Virus record (IMG/VR): IMGVR_UViG_3300033064_000964
Span: 62,001 to 126,000 of that record
DNA length: 64,000 bases
Strand: one strand, 5' to 3'
From: a virus
A model generated the notes under the pieces. That model ran no database searches, was not told the DNA's origin, and saw only the letters and a program-made list of their open reading frames with translations. Shown here in pieces: positions 47,601 to 57,800 of the stretch. Made by a program: the position numbers and the translations under genes. Every line of letters begins with the position of its first letter. Position 1 is the first letter of the stretch.

Positions 47601-50202
47601 CAAGCGGCTGGAAGTCACGGTCGGCAACCCTTCGGGGCATGGCCAGCCGGGAGACGCGCACTTCAACGAGCTGGCCGATGCCGTCGCGTTCGTGACGGAG
47701 ACCTACCGGGCCTTCCAGGTCTCGGGCGCACCGGGCGAAGAGGGTCGGGCTCGCCGCATCAAGGTCATCGGGCCGACGCGGGAGGACAACGCCAAGCTCC
47801 CCATCTCGCCAGCCGGTCTCAGTGGGGTCATCATCGAGGGTGCCGCCCGGACGCCGGACGACACCGCCGCGAACCCCCTGTCGATCACCTGGGAGGGGGC
47901 AGCGGCTCCCCCGCTGTTCGACCTCTCGGATGTATCTGGCTGGACGTTCCGGGATCTGGCCTTCCGCTTCGTGGACTCGGCGGCTTCGGCGGTGGTGCCG
48001 GAACGCTGCCTGTTCATCACGAGGGATGGCCCGACTCGGAACTGCATCTTCGAGAACATCTACCTTCTCGGGAAGGCCCACGGCTTCTACTACATCGACG
48101 ACACTGCCGTCCCTGGCAGTGCCGCCTACGACAACCTGCTGTTCCGCAACTGCGCTGCCACGGAGCTGACCGACTTCGCCATCCGGGTCGAGAACAACAT
48201 CGACGCGGCCAACGCCGACGTGATGAAGGTCGAGGGCTGCGACTTCACGGTGGCCAAGGGAGCTGGCCGCGAGCTGAACGGGACGATCACCGATGGTGGC
48301 ATCGTCCACGTCGGGACGACCAACGCCGAGCGGACCAGCATCCGGGACAGCAGGCTCATTGGCGGCAACGTCGGCATGTTCTCTGCTGGTGTCGGCAACG
48401 TCATCGACGGCTGCCTCATCCAGAACACCGACCTCCCGGCGATCTGGGCGAAGTCGGACTTCTGGGAGATCAACAACAACGACATCGTGGCCGCCCACAC
48501 CGTCAAGGGCACGTCCGGGCCGTTGAACCCCGCCAAGGTGGCCCTCTACATCGACGCGGGTGGTGCTGGACAGAACGAAGTCCACGTCATCAACAACCGG
48601 GTCGATGTCAGCGGTGGTGCAGCGGGCGACCGGGCCATCTTCAGCGACGGCAACACCTTCAACTGCATCTTCTCCGGCAACAGCGTCGATTTCGACATCA
48701 TGGCTGCGACGGCAGTTCACATCCTCGACAACGACATCGCGGTAGGCGATCTGTCGTTCGATGCCAGTTGCACCGTCCGGGGCAACGCCGTGGTCGGAGA
48801 CATGATCCCCCTGGGGACCCTGGCCAACATCTCCAACAACAACGTGGCCGGTCTGCTGCTGGGCATCCTTGGGACGAACTGCCGCTACAGCAACAACAAC
48901 TTCCTGAGCAGCACCGCCACCGACCATGTGGTCGCCAACGGGAGCAGCTTCAACGGCGACTGGTTCGGGGACCAGGCATCGGCTGGTGGTCGGGTCGAGC
49001 TGGCGAACGACTGCACCTTCATCGGGTGCCGCTTCTCTGATGCCGTGGATGGTGTGACGAAGTTGCCTTCCCGGAACCGTTTCGAGGCGTGCGTGTTCGA
49101 TATGTACGCCACCGGCTTCCAGGTAAGGGGTGGCTCAAACTCCTTCCTTGGCAACGCCTTCAACGACCGGACGGCGGGTCCAGTCCTCAATCTTGAGATC
49201 AACATCAAGGGTGAGGGGACGGTCTTCTCGGACAACAAGTGCTCCATCGGCACCTTGTCGCTGGAGCCCGAAGCGGGTGAGAACCAGCGGTTCGTGGTGA
49301 CCGGCAACCAGTTCTTCGTCCCTGACATCAACGTGGGCGGCATGTGGATTCAGGGCGGCTACAGCGTGGTCAGCGACAACGTGGTGGTCGGCTGGGAGAG
49401 CGAGAGCGCCGACCCCGACAAGTTCTCCATCTTTGTCGAGGGGAACCAGAACGTCGTCAACGGCAATCTCTGTACCAAGAGCCTTCAGGTGAAGGGTGCC
49501 CAGTGTACGGCGGTGGGGAACCGGGTCTTGATCAACGCCGTCGTCGCGTTGACCGATGGCAAGTTCGACTCGAACCACGTCCAGGGCGATGTGCTCATCG
49601 GTGGTGGGGCAGCGGCCAGCATCCAGTTCAACAGCAACCGGATCGCGGGCGACGTGGACTACCTGACGCCCGCGACCGACTCCCTGATCTCCAGTTCGTT
49701 CAACGACAACCGCATCGTCGGTACGACCACCCTGGCCGTAGCGGCTGGTGTGTCCATCGTGGACAGCACGATCTCGGGCAACAGGTTCGGCAACGACTTC
49801 GCGGCCACCCAGAGCGACGACTGCACCTTCGTAGGGAACCGCTGCACCGGCAGCGTGAATCTCACCAACTCGGTGGGGCTGGTCTGCAACAACAACCGCA
49901 TCGGCAAGGGTGGGGCGACGAAGAACCTCATCCTCACCACCTGTGCCGACTACATCTGCAACGGCAACTACGTCGAGGGCAGCATCCTGGTGGACGCCAA
50001 CACTAGCGGGACAGGCGTGGGCATCCTGGTCGGCAACCGAGCGGCGGTCATCTCGTCGGACAACGCTCCGCTCGCAGGTCAGGTTGCTGTCGGCAACCGG
50101 ACGACCGTCAACGGGGTCACCCCGTCGCTCTTCAACACGAACACGGGCGTCGTCGCCGACATCGGCGTTACCGTGCCCTCGAACTTGAACACCGAGGTCT
50201 AG
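44602..50202 (+). CDS. Tail spike with C-terminal right-handed beta-helix
   Basis: A 1866-residue protein. The N-terminal 1050 residues are mixed beta domains that presumably attach to the virion. From about residue 1090 the sequence becomes a long series of 20-25-residue coils rich in Asn, Gly, Cys and Ile. Examples are NCIFENIYLLGKAHGFYYI, NVIDGCLIQNTDLPAIWAKS, WEINNNDIVAAHTVKG and CTFVGNRCTGSVNLTNSVGL. This is typical of parallel beta-helix spikes that bind or cut capsular or lipopolysaccharide. Asn stacks (NNND, SNNNV, CNNNR) fit the internal ladders of such helices. The run continues nearly to the C-terminus (about 750 residues). Catalytic acids cannot be assigned by eye, so enzymatic activity is only possible. 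It ends 4 bases before the next start. Confidence 0.75.
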   Translation: MADYPLTKLEKALARRASSSASKPAWQELMERYDTVPSSKSVQAPDAITGFSGSWAASYDLGGSLRDMTVGESPAQIQRRTNLLGQPGMGEINFRPYDHGTNRHGKYGPSLLGHPISFQVVGPTAKTRGLVHQWFITEAGNVDTLNLDVGADINSKSITPSPLPAGADTIGEIYGFTAIPEGGLYIVVTMTGSEGVVTDNGAFAPGTDGGLGDGFIGEDDGGAPIGAGARLAVIPRTESVKYEIFRVTAMTPTTLVLDNAKRLSTYFDYNIGANAPVIRAITIIRPAATRLVAVPGSGSVQGGEQTFAFVPPVTALNADWQPVYASATGTGLFDPWTSAKNLDTNPAWGFAADAKDYGQAVVLPIPAPVNRGQGRLQGINGEAPQQLPLGRFRLILDAASYFGSTLDIGKIIRIYDIRRVLDGDWETIASAPATHRGRPLLDRMLGYFEIFNTGNADQGVGANNFYDLKFVSQVDPDTGVPFFGAGTNFVMATGSGAGQEVRFQWTVHEPISTLWTDRYLHPTRLDSARLKNLIDPRWVKPTLKGRELTDMAGHQAMPDRAIFDTSSSSAGVAGGNANPGNLLDLGFRVVLFPAKVIGAPTTSLVPDFDNPIDANEVVLDPTKLDENQFIEVDYSAGLVHLSHPPVVGSQLVPLAGILTADDNPRGEAVFFAACVPFSREPGQMGVNPRLTAGRSLDRAGSFCGLDSPEPVDVYGGRIFWPGDNQTINSGPQRTIQLNVELGPIDLPLTGFVDVLIGDHNPAGDPLFSNSDEERLCTFGYSTVNYNDVGHGGRTTLEGTFGGGDQTGPASYVVVPATTPVTVVLRKNIVLPNTLDGRTGTDYQFDTTYGYAKRPATLRFTHGDLTPEHDGSVSISTKDPRTDAHEALFSELFSSWCISGGINSTVLPSVGATLHFSEAVVLIQGIRTVMPEQDLVLGVVAGPPASRYVYIDGSTPACPVWASTTVLPLPTDNDVLMASYTHAGGNIQTLIDLRDPLVDIDKRLEVTVGNPSGHGQPGDAHFNELADAVAFVTETYRAFQVSGAPGEEGRARRIKVIGPTREDNAKLPISPAGLSGVIIEGAARTPDDTAANPLSITWEGAAAPPLFDLSDVSGWTFRDLAFRFVDSAASAVVPERCLFITRDGPTRNCIFENIYLLGKAHGFYYIDDTAVPGSAAYDNLLFRNCAATELTDFAIRVENNIDAANADVMKVEGCDFTVAKGAGRELNGTITDGGIVHVGTTNAERTSIRDSRLIGGNVGMFSAGVGNVIDGCLIQNTDLPAIWAKSDFWEINNNDIVAAHTVKGTSGPLNPAKVALYIDAGGAGQNEVHVINNRVDVSGGAAGDRAIFSDGNTFNCIFSGNSVDFDIMAATAVHILDNDIAVGDLSFDASCTVRGNAVVGDMIPLGTLANISNNNVAGLLLGILGTNCRYSNNNFLSSTATDHVVANGSSFNGDWFGDQASAGGRVELANDCTFIGCRFSDAVDGVTKLPSRNRFEACVFDMYATGFQVRGGSNSFLGNAFNDRTAGPVLNLEINIKGEGTVFSDNKCSIGTLSLEPEAGENQRFVVTGNQFFVPDINVGGMWIQGGYSVVSDNVVVGWESESADPDKFSIFVEGNQNVVNGNLCTKSLQVKGAQCTAVGNRVLINAVVALTDGKFDSNHVQGDVLIGGGAAASIQFNSNRIAGDVDYLTPATDSLISSSFNDNRIVGTTTLAVAAGVSIVDSTISGNRFGNDFAATQSDDCTFVGNRCTGSVNLTNSVGLVCNNNRIGKGGATKNLILTTCADYICNGNYVEGSILVDANTSGTGVGILVGNRAAVISSDNAPLAGQVAVGNRTTVNGVTPSLFNTNTGVVADIGVTVPSNLNTEV

Positions 50203-50206
50203 CCAG

Positions 50207-51040
50207 ATGAGAATCCTCGTTGACCTGCGAAGCCACCTGTCGGATGCACCGGAGATCATCCAGGTGCAGCGGGTTCCCGTGGAAGGCTCCGCTGGTGGCG
50301 AGACCATCAACGGGAAGTACGCCCTCCCGGTCCCGTTGAACATGGAGTTCCCCATCGACGGGACGAACTACATCCTCGACGGGGCGGGGAACATCGACGG
50401 CGGCGACGTGGTGAGCATGGGCTACGCCCACCTCCTGGCTCTCTACCTGCCCTTCGAGAACATCTACTTCAACCCGCTGCTGACCAGCGACCATGTAGGC
50501 GAGCTGGTCCTCGACCAGTCCTTCCACTTCACCGACCGCAGCGTCTCGCCCCCCGTCCAGTTCTTCCCCCGGTTCCAGACGGGCCGCGAGGAGGGCGTCG
50601 CCGACGACGGTCAGATGCCCACGCACACGGCGATGATGCCCGCGAACGACACGGTGACCCCGGAGCGGCCAGGGCTCATCATCACGGAGCCCATTGACAT
50701 CGGGCCGTTCACGCTCGACTGCGACGACGTGCCAGTGGGTGCCGACGAGTTCATGGTCTTCTGGAAGCTCTACAACTTCACGGTCGGCCAGGATGTCGCG
50801 GCTGATGCAGGACTGCTGGCGGGCACGAACGCCCCGGCGGCACGGCTGCTGGAGGAGACGCCCCAGGAGCCGGACGACCTCTCGGTCTTCATCAGCACCG
50901 ACAATGGCGCGAACTGGTGTCAAGTCGGCCTGTTGGAGCCCATCGCCTTCTGCGACAAGACGACATCGGTGCGACTGGCGTTCATGAACGACTCGCTCAC
51001 GAACAAGCTCTTCCTCGCCAGCTTCGCGCTGCTGTTCTGA
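50207..51040 (+). CDS. Unknown virion-region protein after the tail spike
   Basis: A 277-residue protein starting ATG 50207, only 4 bases after the spike stop. It starts with MRILVDLRSHLSDAPEIIQV and is beta-rich with acidic loops, ending in a strand pattern (SVRLAFMNDSLTNKLFLASF). Three Cys residues (in TLDCDD, ANWCQV and AFCDK) are spread through the C-terminal half. It may be a cap, chaperone or head-binding partner of the preceding spike; nothing specific is recognised. Codon use up to its last codon is phage-like, unlike the gene ends that face the endonucleases. Confidence 0.65.
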   Translation: MRILVDLRSHLSDAPEIIQVQRVPVEGSAGGETINGKYALPVPLNMEFPIDGTNYILDGAGNIDGGDVVSMGYAHLLALYLPFENIYFNPLLTSDHVGELVLDQSFHFTDRSVSPPVQFFPRFQTGREEGVADDGQMPTHTAMMPANDTVTPERPGLIITEPIDIGPFTLDCDDVPVGADEFMVFWKLYNFTVGQDVAADAGLLAGTNAPAARLLEETPQEPDDLSVFISTDNGANWCQVGLLEPIAFCDKTTSVRLAFMNDSLTNKLFLASFALLF

Positions 51041-51050
51041 AGGTAGGAAA

Positions 51051-51821
51051 ATGGCACTCGACCACGGACAACTACGCCGCATCTCCGCCGCCGCTGACAA
51101 GCGGCGGTCGGTGGAGCGTCGTGCCGCCGTGGGTCGGATGAAGGAGAAGCCCTGTGCAGACTGCGAGACGGCCTATCCTTTCTTCGTCATGGACTTCGAC
51201 CACCGGGACCCGAGCACCAAGGATTTCACCATCAGCAGGGTGGTGACCCGGCTGGCATGGGACAAGCTCGTGGCCGAGATCGAGAAGTGCGATGTCGTAT
51301 GCGTCAACTGCCACCGTTTGCGAACGTGGGCACCGCCCACGAACCGGTCGGCCCGGCAGCGACTTCTGATTGACCTCAAGGCGACCCCCTGTGCGGATTG
51401 CAAGGGGGAGTTCCACTACTGCCAGATGGACTTCGACCACGTTCGGGGTGAAAAGCTCGGTCAGGTGCCCAAGAGGGGCACCGCACAGGCCATCAAGGCT
51501 GAGGCCGCCAAGTGCGATGTGGTCTGCGCGAATTGCCATCGAGTGCGTTCACAGGCCGCCGCCAAGGGGTCTGCCCGGTTGGTTCCTGCGGACATCGACA
51601 TGGTGTGGAAGCAGCGCAGTAGCAAGACTCCGCAGACGAAGCTGCGGAAGACCACACGGCCTTGGCACAGCCTCGCCGGAATGATGCCGGATGGTGCTCT
51701 TGCAGCCCGCCACGGGATCACCCGGAACGCCATCAGGAACTACCGGAAAAAGATGAAGATCGAACCGTTCACACGCCAGGGCGTGCGACCCGATCTCAAG
51801 GAGGTGCGCTGTGGCGCTTGA
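51051..51821 (+). CDS. Tandem-HNH homing-type endonuclease
   Basis: A 256-residue protein containing two complete HNH units. Unit 1: C35, C38, D50-H51, C84 and N86-C87-H88 (CADC ... DFDH ... CDVVCVNCHR). Unit 2: C114, C117, D129-H130, C159 and N161-C162-H163 (CADC ... DFDH ... CDVVCANCHR). Each has the zinc-binding cysteines, the D-H pair and the N-C-H end expected for a working beta-beta-alpha-metal nuclease. The C-terminus (residues about 212-238, DGALAARHGITRNAIRNYRK) looks like a helix-turn-helix. The first six residues, MALDHG, are identical to the first six of the next gene product, suggesting insertion just after codon six of that gene, using its start. Its end overlaps that gene by 11 bases. 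HNH homing enzymes usually carry one such motif. Confidence 0.8.
   Translation: MALDHGQLRRISAAADKRRSVERRAAVGRMKEKPCADCETAYPFFVMDFDHRDPSTKDFTISRVVTRLAWDKLVAEIEKCDVVCVNCHRLRTWAPPTNRSARQRLLIDLKATPCADCKGEFHYCQMDFDHVRGEKLGQVPKRGTAQAIKAEAAKCDVVCANCHRVRSQAAAKGSARLVPADIDMVWKQRSSKTPQTKLRKTTRPWHSLAGMMPDGALAARHGITRNAIRNYRKKMKIEPFTRQGVRPDLKEVRCGA
51798..51804 (+). promoter_or_regulatory. Ribosome binding site inside the endonuclease gene
   Basis: AAGGAGG lies 6 bases before GTG 51811. It is within the 3' end of the HNH gene, so the endonuclease gene itself carries the translation signal for the structural gene it precedes. Confidence 0.7.
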
Positions 51822-54800
51822 TCATGGAACTGGCGTCTCTCGGACCTTGAGCCCTCTCGACAGGGCTTACGCTTCGGTCATCTGGCAGAAGGGCAAGCCG
51901 CCCCTCGACGCAGAGCTGAACCTCATGTCCTCGCTGGACCAGGAGCGGCTGCGGGAGTACGTCGCGGGCCTGATGCCCTCCGGGTTCTTGATGGACCCGA
52001 CCCGCTCCGAGTTCGACTTCCGGTTCGACCCCAAGTGGGTCAACCACTTCCACCTCGGCGTGCCTCGGTCTGCCACGGGCAGCCTCGACGCAGACGAGAC
52101 GCAGCCGGTCGTGTGGGCCAACGTCAACGGCTGGATGGTCCCGGTCGCTGGAACGGACATCACGGGCACGGCTGATGTCCACAACGTCGTCAAGCTCTAC
52201 CCCGCCCCCGGCTCCGATACCCGCGTGGACTTCGTGTTCCTGGAGGTCTGGAACTCCCTGGTCCAGCCGAATCCCTCGACGCTGAACAAGCCCACGGCTT
52301 CGACCGTCTGGAAGTACGGCAACGTCAAGCACGGCGGCACGAACATCACGGACGACCTCGAAGATCCGACCATCGGCTTCGAGACCAGCAAGCGAGTACA
52401 GGTCCAGTACCGCATCCGCGTCTACGGACAGGGCCTCGGCGGTGGGGCCAGCGTGAACCTCGCTGTCCACCCGGACGGCTTCGGTGACCCGAACATCCTC
52501 GGTCGGGGGGCCAACGCGAGTGCCCCCGTCGCCGGGATGCAGTGGGCCAACATGCGAGAGCAGCTCGGTGACCCCTCCCTGTGGCGAGCAGGCGACGGCG
52601 ACCCGAACAACGCTCTGGGCACCATCGACGGCTACACCTACGCCATCCCGATCTGCGCGGTCTTCCGCCGGAGCCGGGAGACCTACGTCGCCATCAAGAC
52701 CAGCGGCAACCCCACGCAGAACGGGGCGACCCTCCGCACGCCGGGCGTCTACCTGCTGGTCGATCCCCTGACGGGTGCCGTGCCCCTGCTCCAGGCGTCG
52801 CTCGGGGCGGCTCTGGGGCCGGACGACGGCAAGCTGGCCCCCTTCACCATCGCGGTCACGAACATCAACGGCTCCGGGCTGGAAGACACGGCCCACACGC
52901 TGTCGAGCATCTACCTCCAGATCGAGGATGAGATCGTCGGCATCTCGGCGGTGGACCTGGTGGGCAACACCATCACCATCCCGGCAGGTGGCCGTGGGCG
53001 GTGGGGTACGGCTGCTGTGGGGCACGCGACGGCGACCCCCATCAACCAGTTCAACACCCGCCCGGACGGCCTGTACGCCGACCAGGTGGCCTCTCAGGAC
53101 GTGCTGGACCTCCGCAGGGCGGTGAACCCGGGCGACTGGGACTACAACCGTCTGCTGGCCCACAACGTCGCAGCTCTGGCCAAGGGCACGCTGCGGACGG
53201 CGTGGAAGGAGAGCAACCCCGGTGACACCGAGGGTCCGGTCGTTCACGAGGTCGTGGACATGTACGCCGGGGACGAGACGCACCCGAACCACACCGACGC
53301 GGCGGACGGCTCTGATGGCATCCGCACGGTCTGGTCGGATGGGGCGACCATCCAGTCGGACGTGACGCTCCTCCTCAAGCACGACGCCACCCGCGACGCG
53401 GACGGCATGGTCGGCTTCACGAACACCGGCTTCGATGCCCTGGTCGAGTGGGATGTGGGGGCGAGCTTCAACCCCATCGGTTTCTTGAACACGGGCGGCC
53501 TGGCGACGGGCTGGTACAACGGCTCGTCGGTCCACCTGTTCATCGGCGGGACCACGGGCGAGCTGGGTGCAAGGGCGACCTTCCGTGCCGCCAACGTGCG
53601 GGACGTGCGCTTCGTCACACCGGGCGAATACTGGAAGACGGGTTACCCGGTCGTGGACCCGACCACGGGCAACCAGCACCCGGTATCCCTCCGGTTCCTG
53701 GGCGAGAAGAGCACGGTGGCACCGCCGTCTGCTCTGGCCGCAGCCGACAAGCTCATCGCCCCCGGCCCGCAGTACCCGTGGCGGGAGGGGTCGTTCGAGC
53801 GACCCTTCATCGTGCTGGGTGGCCTGCTCCACAGCAACCTGCGGATCACTGCTCTCGATGTCAGCAACCTGACTTCGGCGGTCGATGTCTACGGCACGAC
53901 CCGCTACTACCTCGACCTGACGGGCAAGGGCTTCGACTTCGACGCGGCTGGTGGGTTCAACAACGCCAGCGGTGGCGTCTTCCCGAACGACCCCGCGCAG
54001 GTGGCGACTCCGTTCCTGCGGGGTGAGCGCACCTTCTTCGGGATGCTGACCGACGACGGTCGGGACCAGACGGGGGCCTCCTCTGAGGTCTACCTGATGA
54101 CCTTCGGTGACCCCACGGGCCGCAACAACAACGGTGCCTTCCGGGTCATCGGTGCCGGGACGGTGGGCTACACCAACGTCCCTGGCATCAACGCCGGGAC
54201 GCTGGTGCTGGAGCCGCTTTCGGGGGACTTCACCGGCTGGTCGGCCACGGGCTCGGGCAACGAGATCACGGTCGATTTCCGGTCGCAGTACCACAACGCG
54301 GACGACATCTCGACCTACGCAGCTCGCATCGCCGACCTGGCCATCGTGCTGACCGACATCGGTGGCGAGTCTGGTGACGGAACGCCGTGGGACCTGGCGA
54401 ACGTCGGGACCAACGCTCTGGATCAGGCGGGCGGCTTCTACTACGCCCCGAGCAAGATGGTCCTCTCGACCACGCTGCTCTACCACCCCGGTCGGTCAGC
54501 GGCGACGCGAGTGCCGGACGAGTTCGTGCGGTTCGCCATGCGGGGCGGTTCGGAAGAAACGCTCGGGACGTACCTGCGACGGTCGCCGTCGAGCATCGAC
54601 ACGACCTTCTCGGCCATCGGGACGGCAACAGACGAGACGTACTGGCCGACCATCCACGTCGGCACGTGGAACAGGCTCTCCGGCCTCGGCTGGCACGCCC
54701 CCCTCGCACCGGCCTACGGCGGCTCCGTGGTGGGCTTCACAGAGCAGGACCGCGAAGCTGAGTGCTTCGTGGACCGTGGCAGCAAGACGGCCATCTTCCG

Positions 54801-57800
54801 TCCGTTCCGCAACCGGGACATGACGCTCCAGGCGTTGACCTGGCCGGACCCGGAGATCCCCGCAGGGAGCTGCCTGCTCGGCCCGTACCTGTACCCGGCC
54901 CCCGACTCGTCGGAGAAGGATGCTCTCCAGATCCTCACCGGCAACAACGGAGCCCCGCACGGCACGACGGGCAAGCGGATGGGCTTCATGGTCCCCCGCG
55001 AGTTCATGCCGCGCTTCGGGCGGCAGGACATCCCGTACCGCCAGCTCAACACGGGCACGGCCCCCACGGCTGCCGGGTTCATGCCGGGCATCAACCACCT
55101 GTTCACCGATGTCACCGACCTGACCAACCCGGTGTTCAACATCATCGGTGGCGAGCGGAACGCCGGAGGTGCGGAGGTCAACTCCCTGTTCATGGTGACG
55201 CGAGCCAGCGAGATCGTGTACGCCCACGGCAACAGCAGCTACGGCCCGAAGAACATCGGTGCCTACGGTGCTCGCAAGACGACCGACATCAACCCGGCTC
55301 TCGGGCCGAACTCCGCTGCCGTCGTCGCTGCGCTGCGGGCGGTCAACTCGTCGGACCTGGGCCGGGGGCTCAAGGGCATCCAGCTCCCGCCCTACATGGG
55401 CATCGCCCGGCTGTACGGCGTCTACGAGCTGGCGGACTACACGGCCAAGGGTGGCACGGCCTTCAAGGTCAACCGCTACGAGATGGAAGCGGCTCCGGTG
55501 TCGATCAACCTCATCCGCGAGGATGCCGACCAGCAGACGCTCTTCATCCTCCAGGACGGTGCTCTGGACCTCACGGGTGCAGCGGGTGACCACACCTACA
55601 TCATCCCGTCGAACGTGCTCGACCTGGCTCGCATCCCGACCTTCGTGGCCGGGGACGCTTTCGAGGACTACGACTACGTGGTCGAGGCGACGGTCTTCTT
55701 CTTCGCTCGGGGCTTCATCAACGAGAACAACGTGGTCCTCGTGCGGAAGCGGGACGGCTCCTACGCCCTCAACACCGATGGGGACGATGCGGAGCTGGAG
55801 AACGTGCCGATGTGCATCCCGTCTCCGGCGGGCATCAACGACCGGCTCTACAACGCCTACAACCGCACCGTCTACCAGGGTGACCCCTACATGACGCGGG
55901 ACGGCTCGACCCGGCAGGAGGCCGACTACGAGAACCGCTACGGGCGGCTCACCCCCGGCCAGGCGTGGCTCCTCCGCACGGCAGTCCAGCAGTTCGACTC
56001 GGCGGGCAACTTCGTCCCGCAGATGGACAACGAGCGTGGCTTCGAGGTGCTCGCCTCGATGGACTTCTACACGACGCTCGGCACGGGCAAGGTCGGCGGG
56101 ATGCTGTTCCCCGGCACCCCGCTCGACGTGGGGCACATCTCCGACACGCTGCTGGCCTCCAGCCGGATGCCGCTGACGGAGACGGCCAACGACTGGCGGA
56201 TCGACGTGCGGGCCTTCACCGAAGGCCAGAAGATGAACCCCAGCCGGGCAGCGGCGTCGGTGGAGGTGTTGAGCAACCTCTCGATGCTCAACGCGGTCAC
56301 CAACGACGACACCTTCTTCGTGCGGTTCATCCTGCTCGACGACAGCGTGGTGACCCTCTACGGCTCGACGGCGGCCTTCGTCGCCACCCTGACGGGTGGC
56401 CCGAACAACGTCCCGGCGGGCGACATCTTCGTCCTGGACGAGACGAGCAGCCACCGGGAGCTGACGGACCAGTTCAGCCCCATCGGGGTCCTCAACGACG
56501 GGACTCTCTCGTCGGCGACGGTCGCCCTGGTGGGTGCCAAGGTCGGTGACGCGGTGACGGTCAACCCGGACGCGATGGTGAACGGGGCCTTGATCTACGG
56601 CTTCGTCCCGGCTGCCGACCAGGTCACCATCGTCGTCCAGAACATCAACCCGGACATCCCGTTCACCTCCCTGAGTGATCACGACAGCATCAAGCCGATC
56701 ACCGTCACGGCGGCTGACCTCGGTGGTGTTGCAGTCCCGGCAAACGACAGCACGGCAACCGCCGAGGCATTCGTCGGGGCGGCAGTCGGGGATGCCGTGG
56801 TCGTGAACCCCCCGGCGGGTCTGGCAGCGGGTCTGATCGTCACGGCAGACACGGTGACGGTGGCCGACCAGGTGACCCTCCGCGTCCACAACGTCACGGC
56901 GGCTCCCATCGCGTGGGGTGCTGACCGGGTGCTCGACGTGGCCGTGCTGAAGGACCATCCCCAGGGCTCCATCGACATGAGCCTCGTCAACTTCGACGTG
57001 CGGGTCAGCCAGACGGTGGGGACGGAAGACGGGACCGCTGACAACCTCGTGGCCGTCATCAACGCCAACACCAAGCTGTTCCGCTCGGTCACGGCCTTCA
57101 ACGACGGAACCCCCAAGGTCCAGATCGCAGCGGTCCCGACCGGAGCCGAGGGCAACGGCATCCGGGTCCAGGTCGGCAAGGTGTCCTGGGGTGCCACGGT
57201 CGGAACGGCACCACTGCTGGTGCAGCAGACCCTCCAGATCGCTGTCCCGCACGACAACATGGTGGTCACCCCCCACGTCACCTCCAGTTTCTTGCTGGGT
57301 GGCCTCGACGTGCCGGTGAACGCGGGCATCGGGACGAGCCAGATGGCTCTGACCGGCATGACGGAGCGGCTGCCTCTCGGGGTGCTCGTCCAGGACAGCG
57401 ACTTCCTGTGCGAGAATCCCCTCGGTGACGCGGCTTCGGCCATGAACTCCAGCCCGGCTCCGCTGCGGCCCATCCAGACGCTCATGCCGCTCATCGGCGG
57501 CGAGGAGTACAGCCGATTCATGGGTGCTCCCGGAGAGCTGCTGGCCCTGGCCGACGTGCAGATCGCCCCGAACTCCTGGGCGGCCTGGACCGACACGGCA
57601 CCGGACGGTGCGACCCGGAAGTTCCGCATCTACCGGGGCGGTGGTGCTGCCTACGTGCTCTCCGGGGACAACCCCGGCGGCCCCATCGACTGGGTGAGCG
57701 AGAGCTTCCCGAAGTCGGCACAGCCGGTGCTCAAGGGCGGCGTGCTGGCCTGCAAGGCGATGCTCGTCCGCAACTACTACGAGGAGGCGTTCGCTGGTGG

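Noticed and set aside
44602-50202. Diversity-generating retroelement target in the repeat-rich spike
   Set aside because: No reverse transcriptase gene or template-repeat copy was seen in the window, and the Asn codons fit beta-helix structure.
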